A DNA stretch of 64,000 bases, taken from contig CP160630.1 in assembly GCA_038993745.2 (NCBI GenBank), positions 868,001-932,000 of the forward strand, read 5' to 3'. The DNA comes from Aliivibrio fischeri. Its GTDB lineage: Bacteria > Pseudomonadota > Gammaproteobacteria > Enterobacterales > Vibrionaceae. Numbering within the stretch: the stretch's first letter is position 1; every line of letters begins with the position of its first letter. Positions 15,797-24,962 of this stretch are shown here, in pieces. The position numbers and the translations under genes were made by a program. Under the pieces are notes generated by a model that was not told where the DNA came from, searched no databases, and saw only the letters and a list, made by a program, of their open reading frames with translations.

Positions 15797-16025
15797 AATG
15801 CCTCCTGCATAATATATTTAACAATTAAGTTACACTTTATTATTTACGCAGAAATTCTGATAAATCAAACTAAACAGTTATTTCATTCACTCAAATATAC
15901 AAAATCAATATATAAATTCAGCATTGACAATTTATTTAGTTATTAACTCCAAGAATAAATAACCTAAAGATGAAATAACAACATCCTTCACTAAATTAAC
16001 GCTAAGGTTATGATTTAAAAGACAT

Positions 16026-17227
16026 TTATTTTGGCTGTGCCTGCTTATTCCACAATAAGACCAATAGCATACTTATGGTTATCACTAAATAAAATATGCC
16101 TAAATTTACTTGGTCCGTTACCCAGTTTTTTACTAAATAGCCACCTAAAAGACCGGAAAGACACATTTGAACTGAGCCTGACAACGCGGAAATAGTTCCT
16201 ACTTTATGTGTATGGGGTGCAAGTAATAAATTGATCGATAATGGAAAGCTGATCCCTTGTGCTATTGCAAGTAAAGTAAACGCAAAAACCAGTGAAAAAA
16301 TGGACGTTGAAGCGAAAAGTAACCATAAACCTGAGATAGTCATAATCACTAACGCTAAGCTCATTAATTGATTTATCGAGCATCGTTTATTTAAGCTATT
16401 AAGCAAAAAACTTCCCATCATAAGTCCAGCAGATGGAATAATCATGGTTTGACCATATTCTGCAGCAGTTAGTCCAAATCCATCTTGTAGTAAAAATGGT
16501 AAAAGAGACACGGAAACCAAACTTGCAAGATAACTCACCCAATTTAATCCTGCACTAGAGATAATTTGAGGATTTTTAATCAACGCAGTGTAATCTCGTA
16601 ATGTCTGAGTAATACTGAACTTTTGAGGGGCGTAAGGTAACGTCTCAGGCAATATGAAGTAACCAATAATCAATATACATATTAGATATATCAGTACAAA
16701 CCCAAAACCCACTGCCAACTAAAGTGCCATGCAATCCATCCTCCAATAACAGGTGCAAGAATAGGTAAAATAGATGCAGTAATCGATATGTAAGACATAG
16801 CTTTAGTTAGGTGGTAACCACTATAACTATCTCGTAAAACACTCCGCCCTAATACAGATGCACTACCAGCACCCAACCCTTGTAATAAGCGACCTAAGAC
16901 TAATGCCGTAAAATTATCGGTCATTGTGAAGCAAAGCAAGGTGCCAACTAAATACACACCCTGGCCCAATATAAAAATAGGACGTCTTCCTAACGCATCA
17001 GATAATGGGCCATAAAATAGCTGTGAGCCACCAAACCCGACCAAAAATAAAGTCACAAGTAACTGAACATCAGCTGAAGATATACCCAGTTCTTGGCTAA
17101 TAAGTGGCAAAGAAGGCAAATAGATACTTACACCAACTTGCCCCGTAGCAATGATCATCATAGCTAAAAGCAAAGGTGTTTTATTTAATCGGCTTAGCGA
17201 CAATGTATCTGTATTATTCGTATTCAT
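16026..17227 (-). pseudogene. Bcr/CflA family multidrug-type MFS exporter, frameshifted
   Basis: Two overlapping frames encode the halves of one 12-segment MFS protein. The first (from 17227) includes SDALGRRPIF, the Bcr/CflA loop motif, and ends at HFSWQWVLGLY. The second begins with FGFVLIYLIC and continues to 16026. Adding one T to the TTTT run (16704-16707) joins them as WQWVFGFVLIY and gives about 400 residues, the normal Bcr/CflA length. The gene is divergent from a LysR regulator 78 bases away, which likely controls it. Drug or metabolite efflux is inferred from the family. The break is likely a base-call error. Confidence 0.82.
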
Positions 17228-17305
17228 AATGTTAGTTTACATTGACCCTATATAAATGATAATAGACTATATAGGAATCACATTAATTCCTAACAGGACC
17301 GAATT

Positions 17306-18178
17306 ATGGATTGGATTGAGAGTGTAAAAAGCTATATTAAAGTCGTTGAAGAAGGCAGTTTTAATGCAGCAGCCTACCAACTAAATACTTCAGGTTCAGC
17401 AATTAGTAAACGTATTAATTGGCTTGAAGAGCGTGTTGGAGTTCAACTCTTAACACGAACCACACGTTCTGTTCATCAAACAGAAGCTGGTCTACTTTTT
17501 TATCAACGTGCAAGGTTACAGTTAGATCAATGGCAACATTTAGTTGATGAAACACGGGCTATAAACCAAACTCCAGCAGGCCTATTAAAAATCGGCGCAA
17601 CGCTTGCAGTTGGATCCAAATTTATCATTAAATATCTTGATGAATTCTTAGCCACTTATCCAAAAATCAAAGTTCAACTAATTACGACTCTTCCAGGGCA
17701 AGTTCCTGAGCATAATGTCGATGTTTTTATCAGCCGTGAGTTAGAGCAACTCAATACGTTTAGCTACAAAGCCACGCATTTATTTGAGCATCACTCTGGT
17801 TTTTTCGCTTCTAAAGATTATCTCGATAAATATGGGACACCAAATAACATTAATGAACTGAAAGCACACAATATGCTCATTTGGGGTGAACGACCAATTA
17901 AAGAAATTAAGTTAGCAAACAATAAAAGAGTTACGTTACGTGGTAACTTTGCAACTACCAACCCTGAAGCATTATTCCATGCAGCAAAGCGAGGTATGGG
18001 GATATTATTAACCAGCCAGCAAATGGTTATAGATGATCTTCAATCTGGTGCATTAGTTCCTATTCTTCCAGAGATCACCACCGACCATACCAGAGTGAAT
18101 GCTTATTACCCTACTTTGGATTATGAACATACGAGAACTCAATTATTCATTAAATATCTAAAAACTAAATTAAGTTGA
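17306..18178 (+). CDS. LysR family transcriptional regulator
   Basis: A 290-residue LTTR with an N-terminal winged HTH (FNAAAYQLNTSGSAISKRIN, then LEERVGVQLLTRTTRSV) and a substrate-binding domain of the CrgA-like type. AGGA lies before the ATG at 17306. It is divergently transcribed from the Bcr/CflA exporter, the usual arrangement for a regulator of a neighbouring exporter, and may also affect the downstream LysE gene. The ligand is unknown. Confidence 0.9.
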   Translation: MDWIESVKSYIKVVEEGSFNAAAYQLNTSGSAISKRINWLEERVGVQLLTRTTRSVHQTEAGLLFYQRARLQLDQWQHLVDETRAINQTPAGLLKIGATLAVGSKFIIKYLDEFLATYPKIKVQLITTLPGQVPEHNVDVFISRELEQLNTFSYKATHLFEHHSGFFASKDYLDKYGTPNNINELKAHNMLIWGERPIKEIKLANNKRVTLRGNFATTNPEALFHAAKRGMGILLTSQQMVIDDLQSGALVPILPEITTDHTRVNAYYPTLDYEHTRTQLFIKYLKTKLS

Positions 18179-18272
18179 ACTTACATCACATTATTAACCA
18201 AAAGGATGTATTGCATTAGATTATAAATTCCGTACTCTGTGCCTTTACCTTTGTTGATTAAGTTGTAAGTAA

Positions 18273-18893
18273 ATGAATACGGCAATTCTTTGGGCGTTCA
18301 TTCCCACTTTCTTTTTTGTATCTGTAACTCCAGGTATGTGTATGACCTTAGCACTAAGCCTTGGAATGAGTATTGGATATAAACGTACACTTTGGATGAT
18401 GATTGGAGAACTGATTGGTGTCGCACTTGTTGCTGTATCTGCCGTATTAGGCGTTGCTGCAATTATGCTGAATTATCCGTGGTTATTTACAATTTTTAAA
18501 GCCATTGGAGCGAGTTATCTAGCTTATATAGGTATACAAATGTGGCGCTCTAAGGGAAAACTCGCTATGTCAGGTGAGCAAACCGAAGTCGTGAAAGGTA
18601 AAGATTGGGATTTAGTTGTTCAGGGGTTTGTTACAGCGATTGCAAATCCGAAAGGTTGGGCATTTATGATATCTTTATTACCACCGTTTATTGATGGCAA
18701 TCATGCAATTGCACCACAATTACTAGCTTTGGTCTCAATTATCTTGATGTGTGAATTTCTGTGTATGACACTTTATGCGGTTGGCGGGAAAGGGTTAAAA
18801 CGTGTTCTTGGACAATCAAATAACGTCAAAATCATGAATAGAATTGCCGGTAGCTTGATGATTGGTGTTTCAGTATGGTTATTCATGAGCTAA
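18273..18893 (+). CDS. LysE/RhtB family amino-acid exporter
   Basis: A 206-residue membrane protein with six hydrophobic segments, the N-terminal SVTPGMCMTLALSLGMSIG motif and GFVTAIANPKGWAFM typical of the LysE/RhtB family. Such proteins export amino acids or homoserine lactones by proton exchange. It stands alone 94 bases after the LysR gene in the same direction. The substrate cannot be told from sequence. Confidence 0.9.
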   Translation: MNTAILWAFIPTFFFVSVTPGMCMTLALSLGMSIGYKRTLWMMIGELIGVALVAVSAVLGVAAIMLNYPWLFTIFKAIGASYLAYIGIQMWRSKGKLAMSGEQTEVVKGKDWDLVVQGFVTAIANPKGWAFMISLLPPFIDGNHAIAPQLLALVSIILMCEFLCMTLYAVGGKGLKRVLGQSNNVKIMNRIAGSLMIGVSVWLFMS

Positions 18894-18925
18894 GTTTGAT
18901 TTACACTCAATAATACAAATCGATG

Positions 18926-19105
18926 CTAGTTCTTCATCACTAGAGCTAGCATATCCAACTCTTCATCAGTAAGAATTGCATTATCTACTCGTTCACTATC
19001 TGCTGTTTTTTCTTTCAGTTTTTGACTTACCATTGACTGAAGATTGCGCAGTTGTTGTATACTTAAACTGTTCAATTCAATTTTTACGCTTTCTTGATGA
19101 TTCAT
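18926..19105 (-). CDS. Small hypothetical protein, 59 aa
   Basis: The frame from the ATG at 19105 (MNHQESVKIELNSL) encodes a 59-residue, mostly helical, charged protein with QQLRNLQSMVSQKLKEK and an acidic C-terminus. GGGAA lies five bases before this ATG, so it is preferred to the ATG at 19117. No signal peptide or membrane segment. Family not recognised; a coiled-coil or regulatory protein is possible. Confidence 0.5.
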   Translation of the reverse strand: MNHQESVKIELNSLSIQQLRNLQSMVSQKLKEKTADSERVDNAILTDEELDMLALVMKN

Positions 19106-19248
19106 AAATATTCCCATTCATTTTTCATTAATCATTGACAATATTAATAGTAGTTTCCTTTTCCCTACACATTGTCAGACAAATGTAAAAGATAAAAGTT
19201 GCAAAAATAAGTTAAACTGATCGCACTATTGTTATATGGAGGAAACAA

Positions 19249-19994
19249 ATGCGCATTAAAGTAGATACACACACCCATACTTATGCTAGTGGCCACGCAT
19301 ACAGTACAATAATAGAAAATGCATTTGCTGCATCGCAACTCGGTCTACCTATGTTCTGTACAACCGACCACGCCTCTTCCATGCCTGGCGCACCCATTAC
19401 TGGTTTTTTAATAACCAACGAGTTCTTCCTAGGTTTATACATAACGTTGCGATCGTTCGTGGCTGTGAAGCGAATATTTGCAATGATGGTGAAATCGATA
19501 TACCACCTTCAGTTGACTCTCATCTCGATTGGGTCATTGCTAGCTTTCATGAGCCTGTATTTCCATCTAAAGATAGCCTAGTACACACTCAAGCATTGAT
19601 CAAAGTAATACGTTCAAATCGAGTAGATGCTCTGGGACATTTAGGAAATCCAAATTTTGATTTTGATTTTGAGGCGGTTATTGCTTGTGCAGCAGAATAT
19701 AATGTTGCTATAGAACTAAATAACACCTCACTAAAAGGGGAAACTAGAATTGGAAGTATTGATCGCTGTTATGAAATAGCTAAAGTCGCAAAAAGACTAG
19801 GCGCATACGTAACAACTGGCAGTGATGCGCACTTCTGTGAGGACATTGGTAAATTTAGTAAAGTTGAACAACTTATTGATGATATTGATTTTCCACTGGA
19901 TAAAGTGATTACCCATACACCTAAACAATTTTTAGACTTCTTGGCGCTTAGAGGAAGAGCTCCAATTGAAGAATTTAAAAAATTAATGGTTTAA
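19249..19994 (+). pseudogene. ycdX: PHP-domain phosphatase, YcdX-like, frameshifted
   Basis: The first frame (19249) has GGAGGAAA before the ATG and the PHP motifs [15 protein letters not shown] and [12 protein letters not shown]. The second carries [10 protein letters not shown] and [11 protein letters not shown]. One extra C in the CCC run (19393-19395) restores [10 protein letters not shown] and an unbroken 248-residue protein, close to E. coli YcdX (245). YcdX-type proteins bind three zinc ions and act as phosphatases; in E. coli the gene is linked to swarming. Probably functional if the missing base is a sequencing artefact. Confidence 0.8.
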
Positions 19995-20003
19995 ATAAAT
20001 TAA

Positions 20004-20031
20004 TCAGGAAAGTGTATTAGCACTTTCCTGA
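20004..20031. terminator. Bidirectional hairpin between ycdX and the TPR gene
   Basis: TCAGGAAAGTG (20004-20014) and CACTTTCCTGA (20021-20031) form a perfect 11-bp stem with a six-base loop in the gap between convergent genes. The flanking T-tracts are modest. Confidence 0.65.
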
Positions 20032-20051
20032 CTTAAACTTAATTTAGCATA

Positions 20052-21224
20052 CTAAGAATCTTCACTCACTTTTCTTAGATTTGATAGATAATTAACCCAG
20101 CCTTTTGTTTCATTTGTACTAGTAATATCATTGGCTTTTTTCGCCTTAATTAAGCTTTCTTCGATACGATTCAACTTATAGTATGCTTTTGCTTGTGCAA
20201 GTAAAACCGCTTGTTTTTTCTTAGGGTCCCTCACTTTAGCTAATGAAGCCAAAGCCAATTGGTACTCTTTTTGTTGAAGCAATAACTGAGCTTCTTGCCA
20301 ATAATATCGTGGAGAAACTTTAGCCGCTTTCCCCCAATAAAAGATTGATTGCTGCCATTCTTTTGCTTGTTGCCAATACACAGCTTGTTCAACCAATAAA
20401 TCAACATCTGTATTTGCTTTTGATAAACGCTTCAACGTAATAGCAGCTTGCTCTGGAATACTTTGCTTTGCATATAGCTGAGCTAATAACATAATATCTT
20501 GCTCAGGCAAGGGGAAGCCTTTTCTATCTGCTAATACCAAAACACTTAATGCTTGTTTTGTTTGATGTAACTGTAAATGTGCAGTCACAAGTTGACGCCA
20601 CCATGTCAATTTTTCTGGTTCAAGTACAATGAGTCGCTCTAAAGTTGGGATCACAGATTTCCATTGTTTTAATTGCACTTGAGAGCCAAATTTTAGTGAT
20701 AAAGGCGTTAACGAATCTGGTTGGCGATAAGATTCATATCGCTGAATCGCTTTTAGTGTAGAGCTAAATTCTGAGAGCTGATAATGAATTTGAGCTATTC
20801 TAAGCCAGAGTTCATTTCCTTTTTCATTCTTAGGTATAGATTTAACTAACTGATAGTAATGAGGGAGTGCTTTTTTATATTGTTGATCCATTAATAAAAG
20901 ATCAGCAAGCATTCTCTCCGTTACCCATGCTTGAGTATCTTTTAGTTCTCCGCTGGATACTGCGTAGTCTAAATTTTTTATCGCTAACGATTTTTGGTTA
21001 TTTTCCCAATAAAAAACGCCAAGCATACGCGCAACAAACGCTTTATCATAAGCTTTCGATGTATTGACACCATCAAGCACTTCTATTGCTTCATTTAACT
21101 TTTCTTGCTGTTGTAAGCTTTGTGCTCTTTGCACTTTATTAGCTGTATATTTGCTTAATTCAGCCGAATGTACATTCACAGCCCACGCAACTAACATGCT
21201 CATTAGTACTAATTTCTTCATCAT
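20052..21224 (-). CDS. TonB2-cluster TPR-repeat periplasmic protein
   Basis: A 390-residue protein with a signal peptide (MMKKLVLMSMLVAWAVNVHS) and repeated helical TPR-like units through most of its length (for example LLLQQKEYQLALASLAKV). It is the last gene of a cluster ordered DUF3450, ttpC, exbB2, exbD2, tonB2, tpr, the same order as the Vibrio cholerae TonB2 system (VC1548 to VC1543). Its ATG overlaps the tonB stop. TPR proteins at this place are thought to assist TonB2-dependent uptake; the precise role is not established. Confidence 0.8.
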   Translation of the reverse strand: MMKKLVLMSMLVAWAVNVHSAELSKYTANKVQRAQSLQQQEKLNEAIEVLDGVNTSKAYDKAFVARMLGVFYWENNQKSLAIKNLDYAVSSGELKDTQAWVTERMLADLLLMDQQYKKALPHYYQLVKSIPKNEKGNELWLRIAQIHYQLSEFSSTLKAIQRYESYRQPDSLTPLSLKFGSQVQLKQWKSVIPTLERLIVLEPEKLTWWRQLVTAHLQLHQTKQALSVLVLADRKGFPLPEQDIMLLAQLYAKQSIPEQAAITLKRLSKANTDVDLLVEQAVYWQQAKEWQQSIFYWGKAAKVSPRYYWQEAQLLLQQKEYQLALASLAKVRDPKKKQAVLLAQAKAYYKLNRIEESLIKAKKANDITSTNETKGWVNYLSNLRKVSEDS

Positions 21225-21841
21225 TCGGCTAATTTAAACTCCAATCTTACGGTTTGGTTTTGCTGAATAATCGCTTTTCCTTCGACCAACTTAGGCTGAT
21301 ATTTCCACTGTTTTAACGCACGCATCGCATCACGATCAAATAGTCGTTTTGGCTTTGCTTCTTGTACAGAAATCGCAAATGGCTTCCCTGTTTCATCAAT
21401 AGAGAATGACATAATCACATAACCTTCAATACGTCGTTTTAAAGCACGGCTTGGATATTTAGGTTCAACTCGATACAAAGGCATCGCTTGCTGATTTGTT
21501 TTAAAACTTCCAAATGTTGGGGCGCTAATTTTTAAACCATTAATTGCGGTATCTAAGCCAGATGAAGACATTGGTGTCACAGGCATCACTGAAGAAACTT
21601 CAGATTGAGACTGTGAAAACTTTGCTTCTGGCGGCTGCTCTAATGGTTTAGGCTGCTCTGGTACAGAACGTTGGCGACGCTGTATCTCACTTTCCGGTTC
21701 AACCATCATCATGGTAAAGCTTAACTGTTCACTTGCCTCTGGCTTTGCTTGATTACCATTATCAACCATCCATGCCATTAAAGAAAACAAAGCAATACTA
21801 ATGGCAACAGCAATTGGCAACGCCATTAATAACCTAAACAT
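21221..21841 (-). CDS. tonB2: Energy transducer TonB (TonB2 type)
   Basis: The 206-residue protein has an N-terminal membrane anchor (MFRLLMALPIAVAISIALF), a periplasmic proline-rich section (PEQPKPLEQPPEAK) that is shorter than in TonB1, and a C-terminal TonB domain with VEPKYPSRALKRRIEGYV and RDAMRALKQWKYQP. It transmits proton-motive force to outer-membrane receptors. The start shares a base with the exbD2 stop (TAATG). The nearby FhuA-like receptor is a likely client. Confidence 0.92.
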   Translation of the reverse strand: MFRLLMALPIAVAISIALFSLMAWMVDNGNQAKPEASEQLSFTMMMVEPESEIQRRQRSVPEQPKPLEQPPEAKFSQSQSEVSSVMPVTPMSSSGLDTAINGLKISAPTFGSFKTNQQAMPLYRVEPKYPSRALKRRIEGYVIMSFSIDETGKPFAISVQEAKPKRLFDRDAMRALKQWKYQPKLVEGKAIIQQNQTVRLEFKLAE

Positions 21842-22245
21842 TATCGCTTCTCCGCTGCTAATGCGATTTGCTTAACACCAGCACCTTTTGCAGCATCCAT
21901 TACTTTTACAACCGTTCCGTTATAAGCATGTTCGTCAGCTTGAATCACTAATGAGGCTTCAGGTTGCTCTAATAGCAAATGTTCAAGAGTGGCTTGCACA
22001 CGCTCTACATCTACTACTCTCTTATCGATATAAATGTCATTTGATGAATTAATCGCAACAAATATGCCTGCGTCTTTCTGGCTAACCACATTCGATGCTT
22101 CTGGTCGATTTACCTCAACCCCTGATTCACGTACAAACGAACTGGTTACAATGAAAAAGATCAACATAATAAATACGATATCCAGCATGGAAGTAAGATC
22201 GATTTGTGCTTCTTCTGTTTTTGTATCACGTCTTCCGAGTCTCAT
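21841..22245 (-). CDS. exbD2: Biopolymer transport protein ExbD
   Basis: A 134-residue ExbD/TolR protein with one transmembrane helix carrying the essential aspartate (LTSMLDIVFIMLIFFIVTS) and a periplasmic C-terminal domain ending AAKGAGVKQIALAAEKR. With ExbB it forms the proton channel that energises TonB. It overlaps exbB by four bases (ATGA-type) and tonB by one. Confidence 0.93.
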   Translation of the reverse strand: MRLGRRDTKTEEAQIDLTSMLDIVFIMLIFFIVTSSFVRESGVEVNRPEASNVVSQKDAGIFVAINSSNDIYIDKRVVDVERVQATLEHLLLEQPEASLVIQADEHAYNGTVVKVMDAAKGAGVKQIALAAEKR

Positions 22246-22775
22246 TTCGGACTCCTTAATGATTTTTCAAGTTTTAATTCACGTAAACGGCAGGTCTTTG
22301 AAAGTCGAGCGTGAACAAATAAGCCAGCTAGTGCTGCAACCATTCCAGCCATTGTAGGCAATGTCGCTAAAGAAATACCCGATGCCATTAGCTTAGGCTG
22401 GCTACTGCCTAATGTTGCCATCACATCAAACACGGAAATCATTCCTGTTACTGTGCCTAATAATCCAAGCATTGGGCAAATTGACACTAACCATTTAATA
22501 AAATTCAAATGCTGATTAAGTTCTATATGCGCTTGATTTAGCCAACTATCTCGAATTGCATGGGCATGCCAAGAATCATGCTCTTCACGTTGATGCCATT
22601 GCGAGATCCATAATTGACGTCGCTTTGGAAAGTAAAAAAACAAGTAAATTACTCGCTCAACGACAAACAACCAACATACAATGACAACAGCAGCAAGCCA
22701 CCACAGAATGTGTCCGCCCTGCTCCATAAACTGCATTAAGGTATCAAGCCAATTATGTAGCCATGACACTACCAT
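22242..22775 (-). CDS. exbB2: Biopolymer transport protein ExbB
   Basis: A 177-residue MotA/TolQ/ExbB-family protein with three membrane segments and the conserved stretch ICPMLGLLGTVTGMISVFDV followed by LPTMAGMVAALAGLFVHARL. It pairs with ExbD. It is the shorter of two ExbB-like proteins in the cluster, the other being TtpC upstream, as in TonB2 systems. The start overlaps the ttpC stop by one base. Confidence 0.93.
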   Translation of the reverse strand: MVVSWLHNWLDTLMQFMEQGGHILWWLAAVVIVCWLFVVERVIYLFFYFPKRRQLWISQWHQREEHDSWHAHAIRDSWLNQAHIELNQHLNFIKWLVSICPMLGLLGTVTGMISVFDVMATLGSSQPKLMASGISLATLPTMAGMVAALAGLFVHARLSKTCRLRELKLEKSLRSPK

Positions 22776-24127
22776 TAGATCTCATTTCCTACAGTCGATT
22801 TTGCTTGTTGTTTTTCAGCTTGAATCGCCACTAAACCAATACCTTGTTTCTCTAAAATACTACGAACATTTTCAGCTTGAGTGCTTAAGATATTGTGTGC
22901 AAACAGTAAGGGCATTGCTGCGACTAAACCAAGAACTGTGGTAACAAGTGCCATGGATATTCCGCCAGCCATCACTTTAGGGTCACCATTACCAAACTGA
23001 GTAATCACTTGGAAAGTTTCAATCATACCTGTTACGGTTCCTAATAGACCTAACATCGGTGCTAGTGCTGCAAGTAGCTTGAGCATTGAAAGTCCTTTTT
23101 CAAGTCCTTGCTGTTCATCGACTATCGCTTCTAATAGTCGTAACTCAAGAGACTCTACATTACGATGCTTTTCTTCATCATAAACAGATAAAATTCTTCC
23201 TAATGGGTTATCTGTAGGGGTTTCGGGTGTCTTTAACTGTTTTTTGATTTGCTGCTGTACAAGAGCAAGTTTACTTCCTCTAAATATCGCAATAATTAAG
23301 CCGATAACAAGTAAGGTAAGAATAATCTGACCAACGACACCACCTGCTTGTAATCTCTCAAATAAACTTGGCGTTAGTGTCAATTGATCTAGCATAAAAC
23401 CTCTTGAAGGATCGACAATCATAGTCTCGACATTTCCTTCTGACAGCTCAGATAGAGAGTTTAGCCTTGGGCCATTTTCAGGTTGTTTGCTGTAATAAGT
23501 GGCATCTTGACGTTTACCATCCCAATGTAAATAACCTTGCTCAGAGATTAAGCCAATAGAACCAATACGGTACGCTAATTGTGGAGAGATATTCCCTTCT
23601 CCATCAATCACCTTTACCTCTGTTTCTTTTAATTCAGCACTTGCTTGGATCTGCTCATCCATACTTAGCCATAGATCCGTTAACTGAGGTAACGTAGGTA
23701 ATGTTTTTGCAGCAACGATGCTTGTGACCGCCTGCGAATATTGCGTGCTATCCGCTCCAGTAACACTGGTTTGGTTTTCACTTTCTAATTCTTTTGCCGC
23801 TTGTCTAACCACGCCAAATAGCTCACCTAAGCTCCCTGTATCTAAGCGTAGTTTTTCTTCTTGTTTAGCTAATTCACCTTCATTTTTACTGAAAGTTTTA
23901 GCTAGCATATCGATTTGATTTTGAACCTTGCGTTTACGCTCTTCTAGCGCTTTCTTTTGAGCTAAGTATTCTTTCTCTGTTAATTTAAAACCAGACTCTC
24001 TTTGAGCATTATGTGTTGCTTGTTCTTTATTATGGGTCTGTGCACTCTTTGTTAACTCACTTTGAGCACTCGCAGTAAACGAAAGACTTAATAAACCGAT
24101 GCAAAGAAGTTTTACTACATAATTCAT
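22775..24127 (-). CDS. ttpC: TtpC, TonB2-associated MotA/TolQ/ExbB-family protein
   Basis: A 450-residue protein with a signal peptide, a long periplasmic coiled-coil region (residues about 35-110) and a C-terminal ExbB-like domain (LLAALAPMLGLLGTVTGMIE near residue 350, then GGISMALVTTVLGLVAAMPL). This architecture is TtpC, the extra component required by Vibrio TonB2 systems. The ATG at 24127 follows GGAGAAG and lies one base after the DUF3450 stop; a longer TTG start overlapping that gene is less likely. Confidence 0.9.
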   Translation of the reverse strand: MNYVVKLLCIGLLSLSFTASAQSELTKSAQTHNKEQATHNAQRESGFKLTEKEYLAQKKALEERKRKVQNQIDMLAKTFSKNEGELAKQEEKLRLDTGSLGELFGVVRQAAKELESENQTSVTGADSTQYSQAVTSIVAAKTLPTLPQLTDLWLSMDEQIQASAELKETEVKVIDGEGNISPQLAYRIGSIGLISEQGYLHWDGKRQDATYYSKQPENGPRLNSLSELSEGNVETMIVDPSRGFMLDQLTLTPSLFERLQAGGVVGQIILTLLVIGLIIAIFRGSKLALVQQQIKKQLKTPETPTDNPLGRILSVYDEEKHRNVESLELRLLEAIVDEQQGLEKGLSMLKLLAALAPMLGLLGTVTGMIETFQVITQFGNGDPKVMAGGISMALVTTVLGLVAAMPLLFAHNILSTQAENVRSILEKQGIGLVAIQAEKQQAKSTVGNEI

Positions 24128-24128
24128 T

Positions 24129-24890
24129 TTATTTCTTCTCCGCAATATTTAGTGATACAGGTAAAGTAAGCAAACTTGGGGCGATTTCTTTATTTGCGAC
24201 CGCATAAGCTTTATCTAACTCAGAATTCAACGAGGAATCTAATAAGATCCACGCTTTTGCTTTCTGATCCCAAGTCCAATATTTATCTTGGTTAAAGTTA
24301 CGCGCAATTAAGGATATGCGGCCTAAATAAAGGATATTTGCTTGAATTTTCTTACCATTATCAAAAGAAATTTCTCCCTGATAAACTCCAAGCTTGGTCC
24401 CATAATCTAGCTCGATTTGATACGCCTCTAAAATACGACGATATTTCTCAGCATCGCTCACATTCGCAATGGTCATCACTGTTTCTAACTTTTCAATACG
24501 CTGATAACGTTGTTCTGCACGAAGTGGCTTGTCATTTTTAACCGTATTTTTCAAACCATCGATCATTTTATACATCAAAGGCACAACACCTTGTCTTGTT
24601 TGCTCAATGTCTGAAATTTGTTGATTAATGTTCTTTAATTCACGATGCTGATCATCAACTAACGCGGTTAAATGCTTACGATAAACATCTAAATTTTTTA
24701 ACTCATCTTCTAGTTGTTCAATATCAGCTTGATATGACAGTGTATTATCCGCACTCTTATTGATACGCGTTTGGCTTTGAGAAGCTTCGGTATTTGTTTT
24801 ATTTTGAATTACTTGAGCCGAGCTTAAATCACTCGCGTTCGCAACTACCGTTTGGGTTATTGCTATCAACAGCAATGCTTTTTTCATCAT
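24129..24890 (-). CDS. DUF3450 periplasmic coiled-coil protein of the TonB2 cluster
   Basis: About 253 residues: a signal peptide (MMKKALLLIAITQTVVANAS), a coiled coil across roughly residues 45-110 and a C-terminal globular part (YLGRISLIARNFNQDKYWTW). DUF3450 proteins precede ttpC in Vibrio TonB2 loci (VC1548 equivalent). They probably contact TtpC in the periplasm; mechanism unknown. The ATG at 24890 is preferred to an upstream TTG. It begins 72 bases after the siderophore permease gene with no clear terminator between, so it can share that transcript. Confidence 0.8.
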   Translation of the reverse strand: MMKKALLLIAITQTVVANASDLSSAQVIQNKTNTEASQSQTRINKSADNTLSYQADIEQLEDELKNLDVYRKHLTALVDDQHRELKNINQQISDIEQTRQGVVPLMYKMIDGLKNTVKNDKPLRAEQRYQRIEKLETVMTIANVSDAEKYRRILEAYQIELDYGTKLGVYQGEISFDNGKKIQANILYLGRISLIARNFNQDKYWTWDQKAKAWILLDSSLNSELDKAYAVANKEIAPSLLTLPVSLNIAEKK

Positions 24891-24962
24891 AATCAAATTC
24901 TTTATTAAAAATAGTTTAGCTACTACCTTTACAGGTTAGCCATGAGTGAACTCTATAAGTCC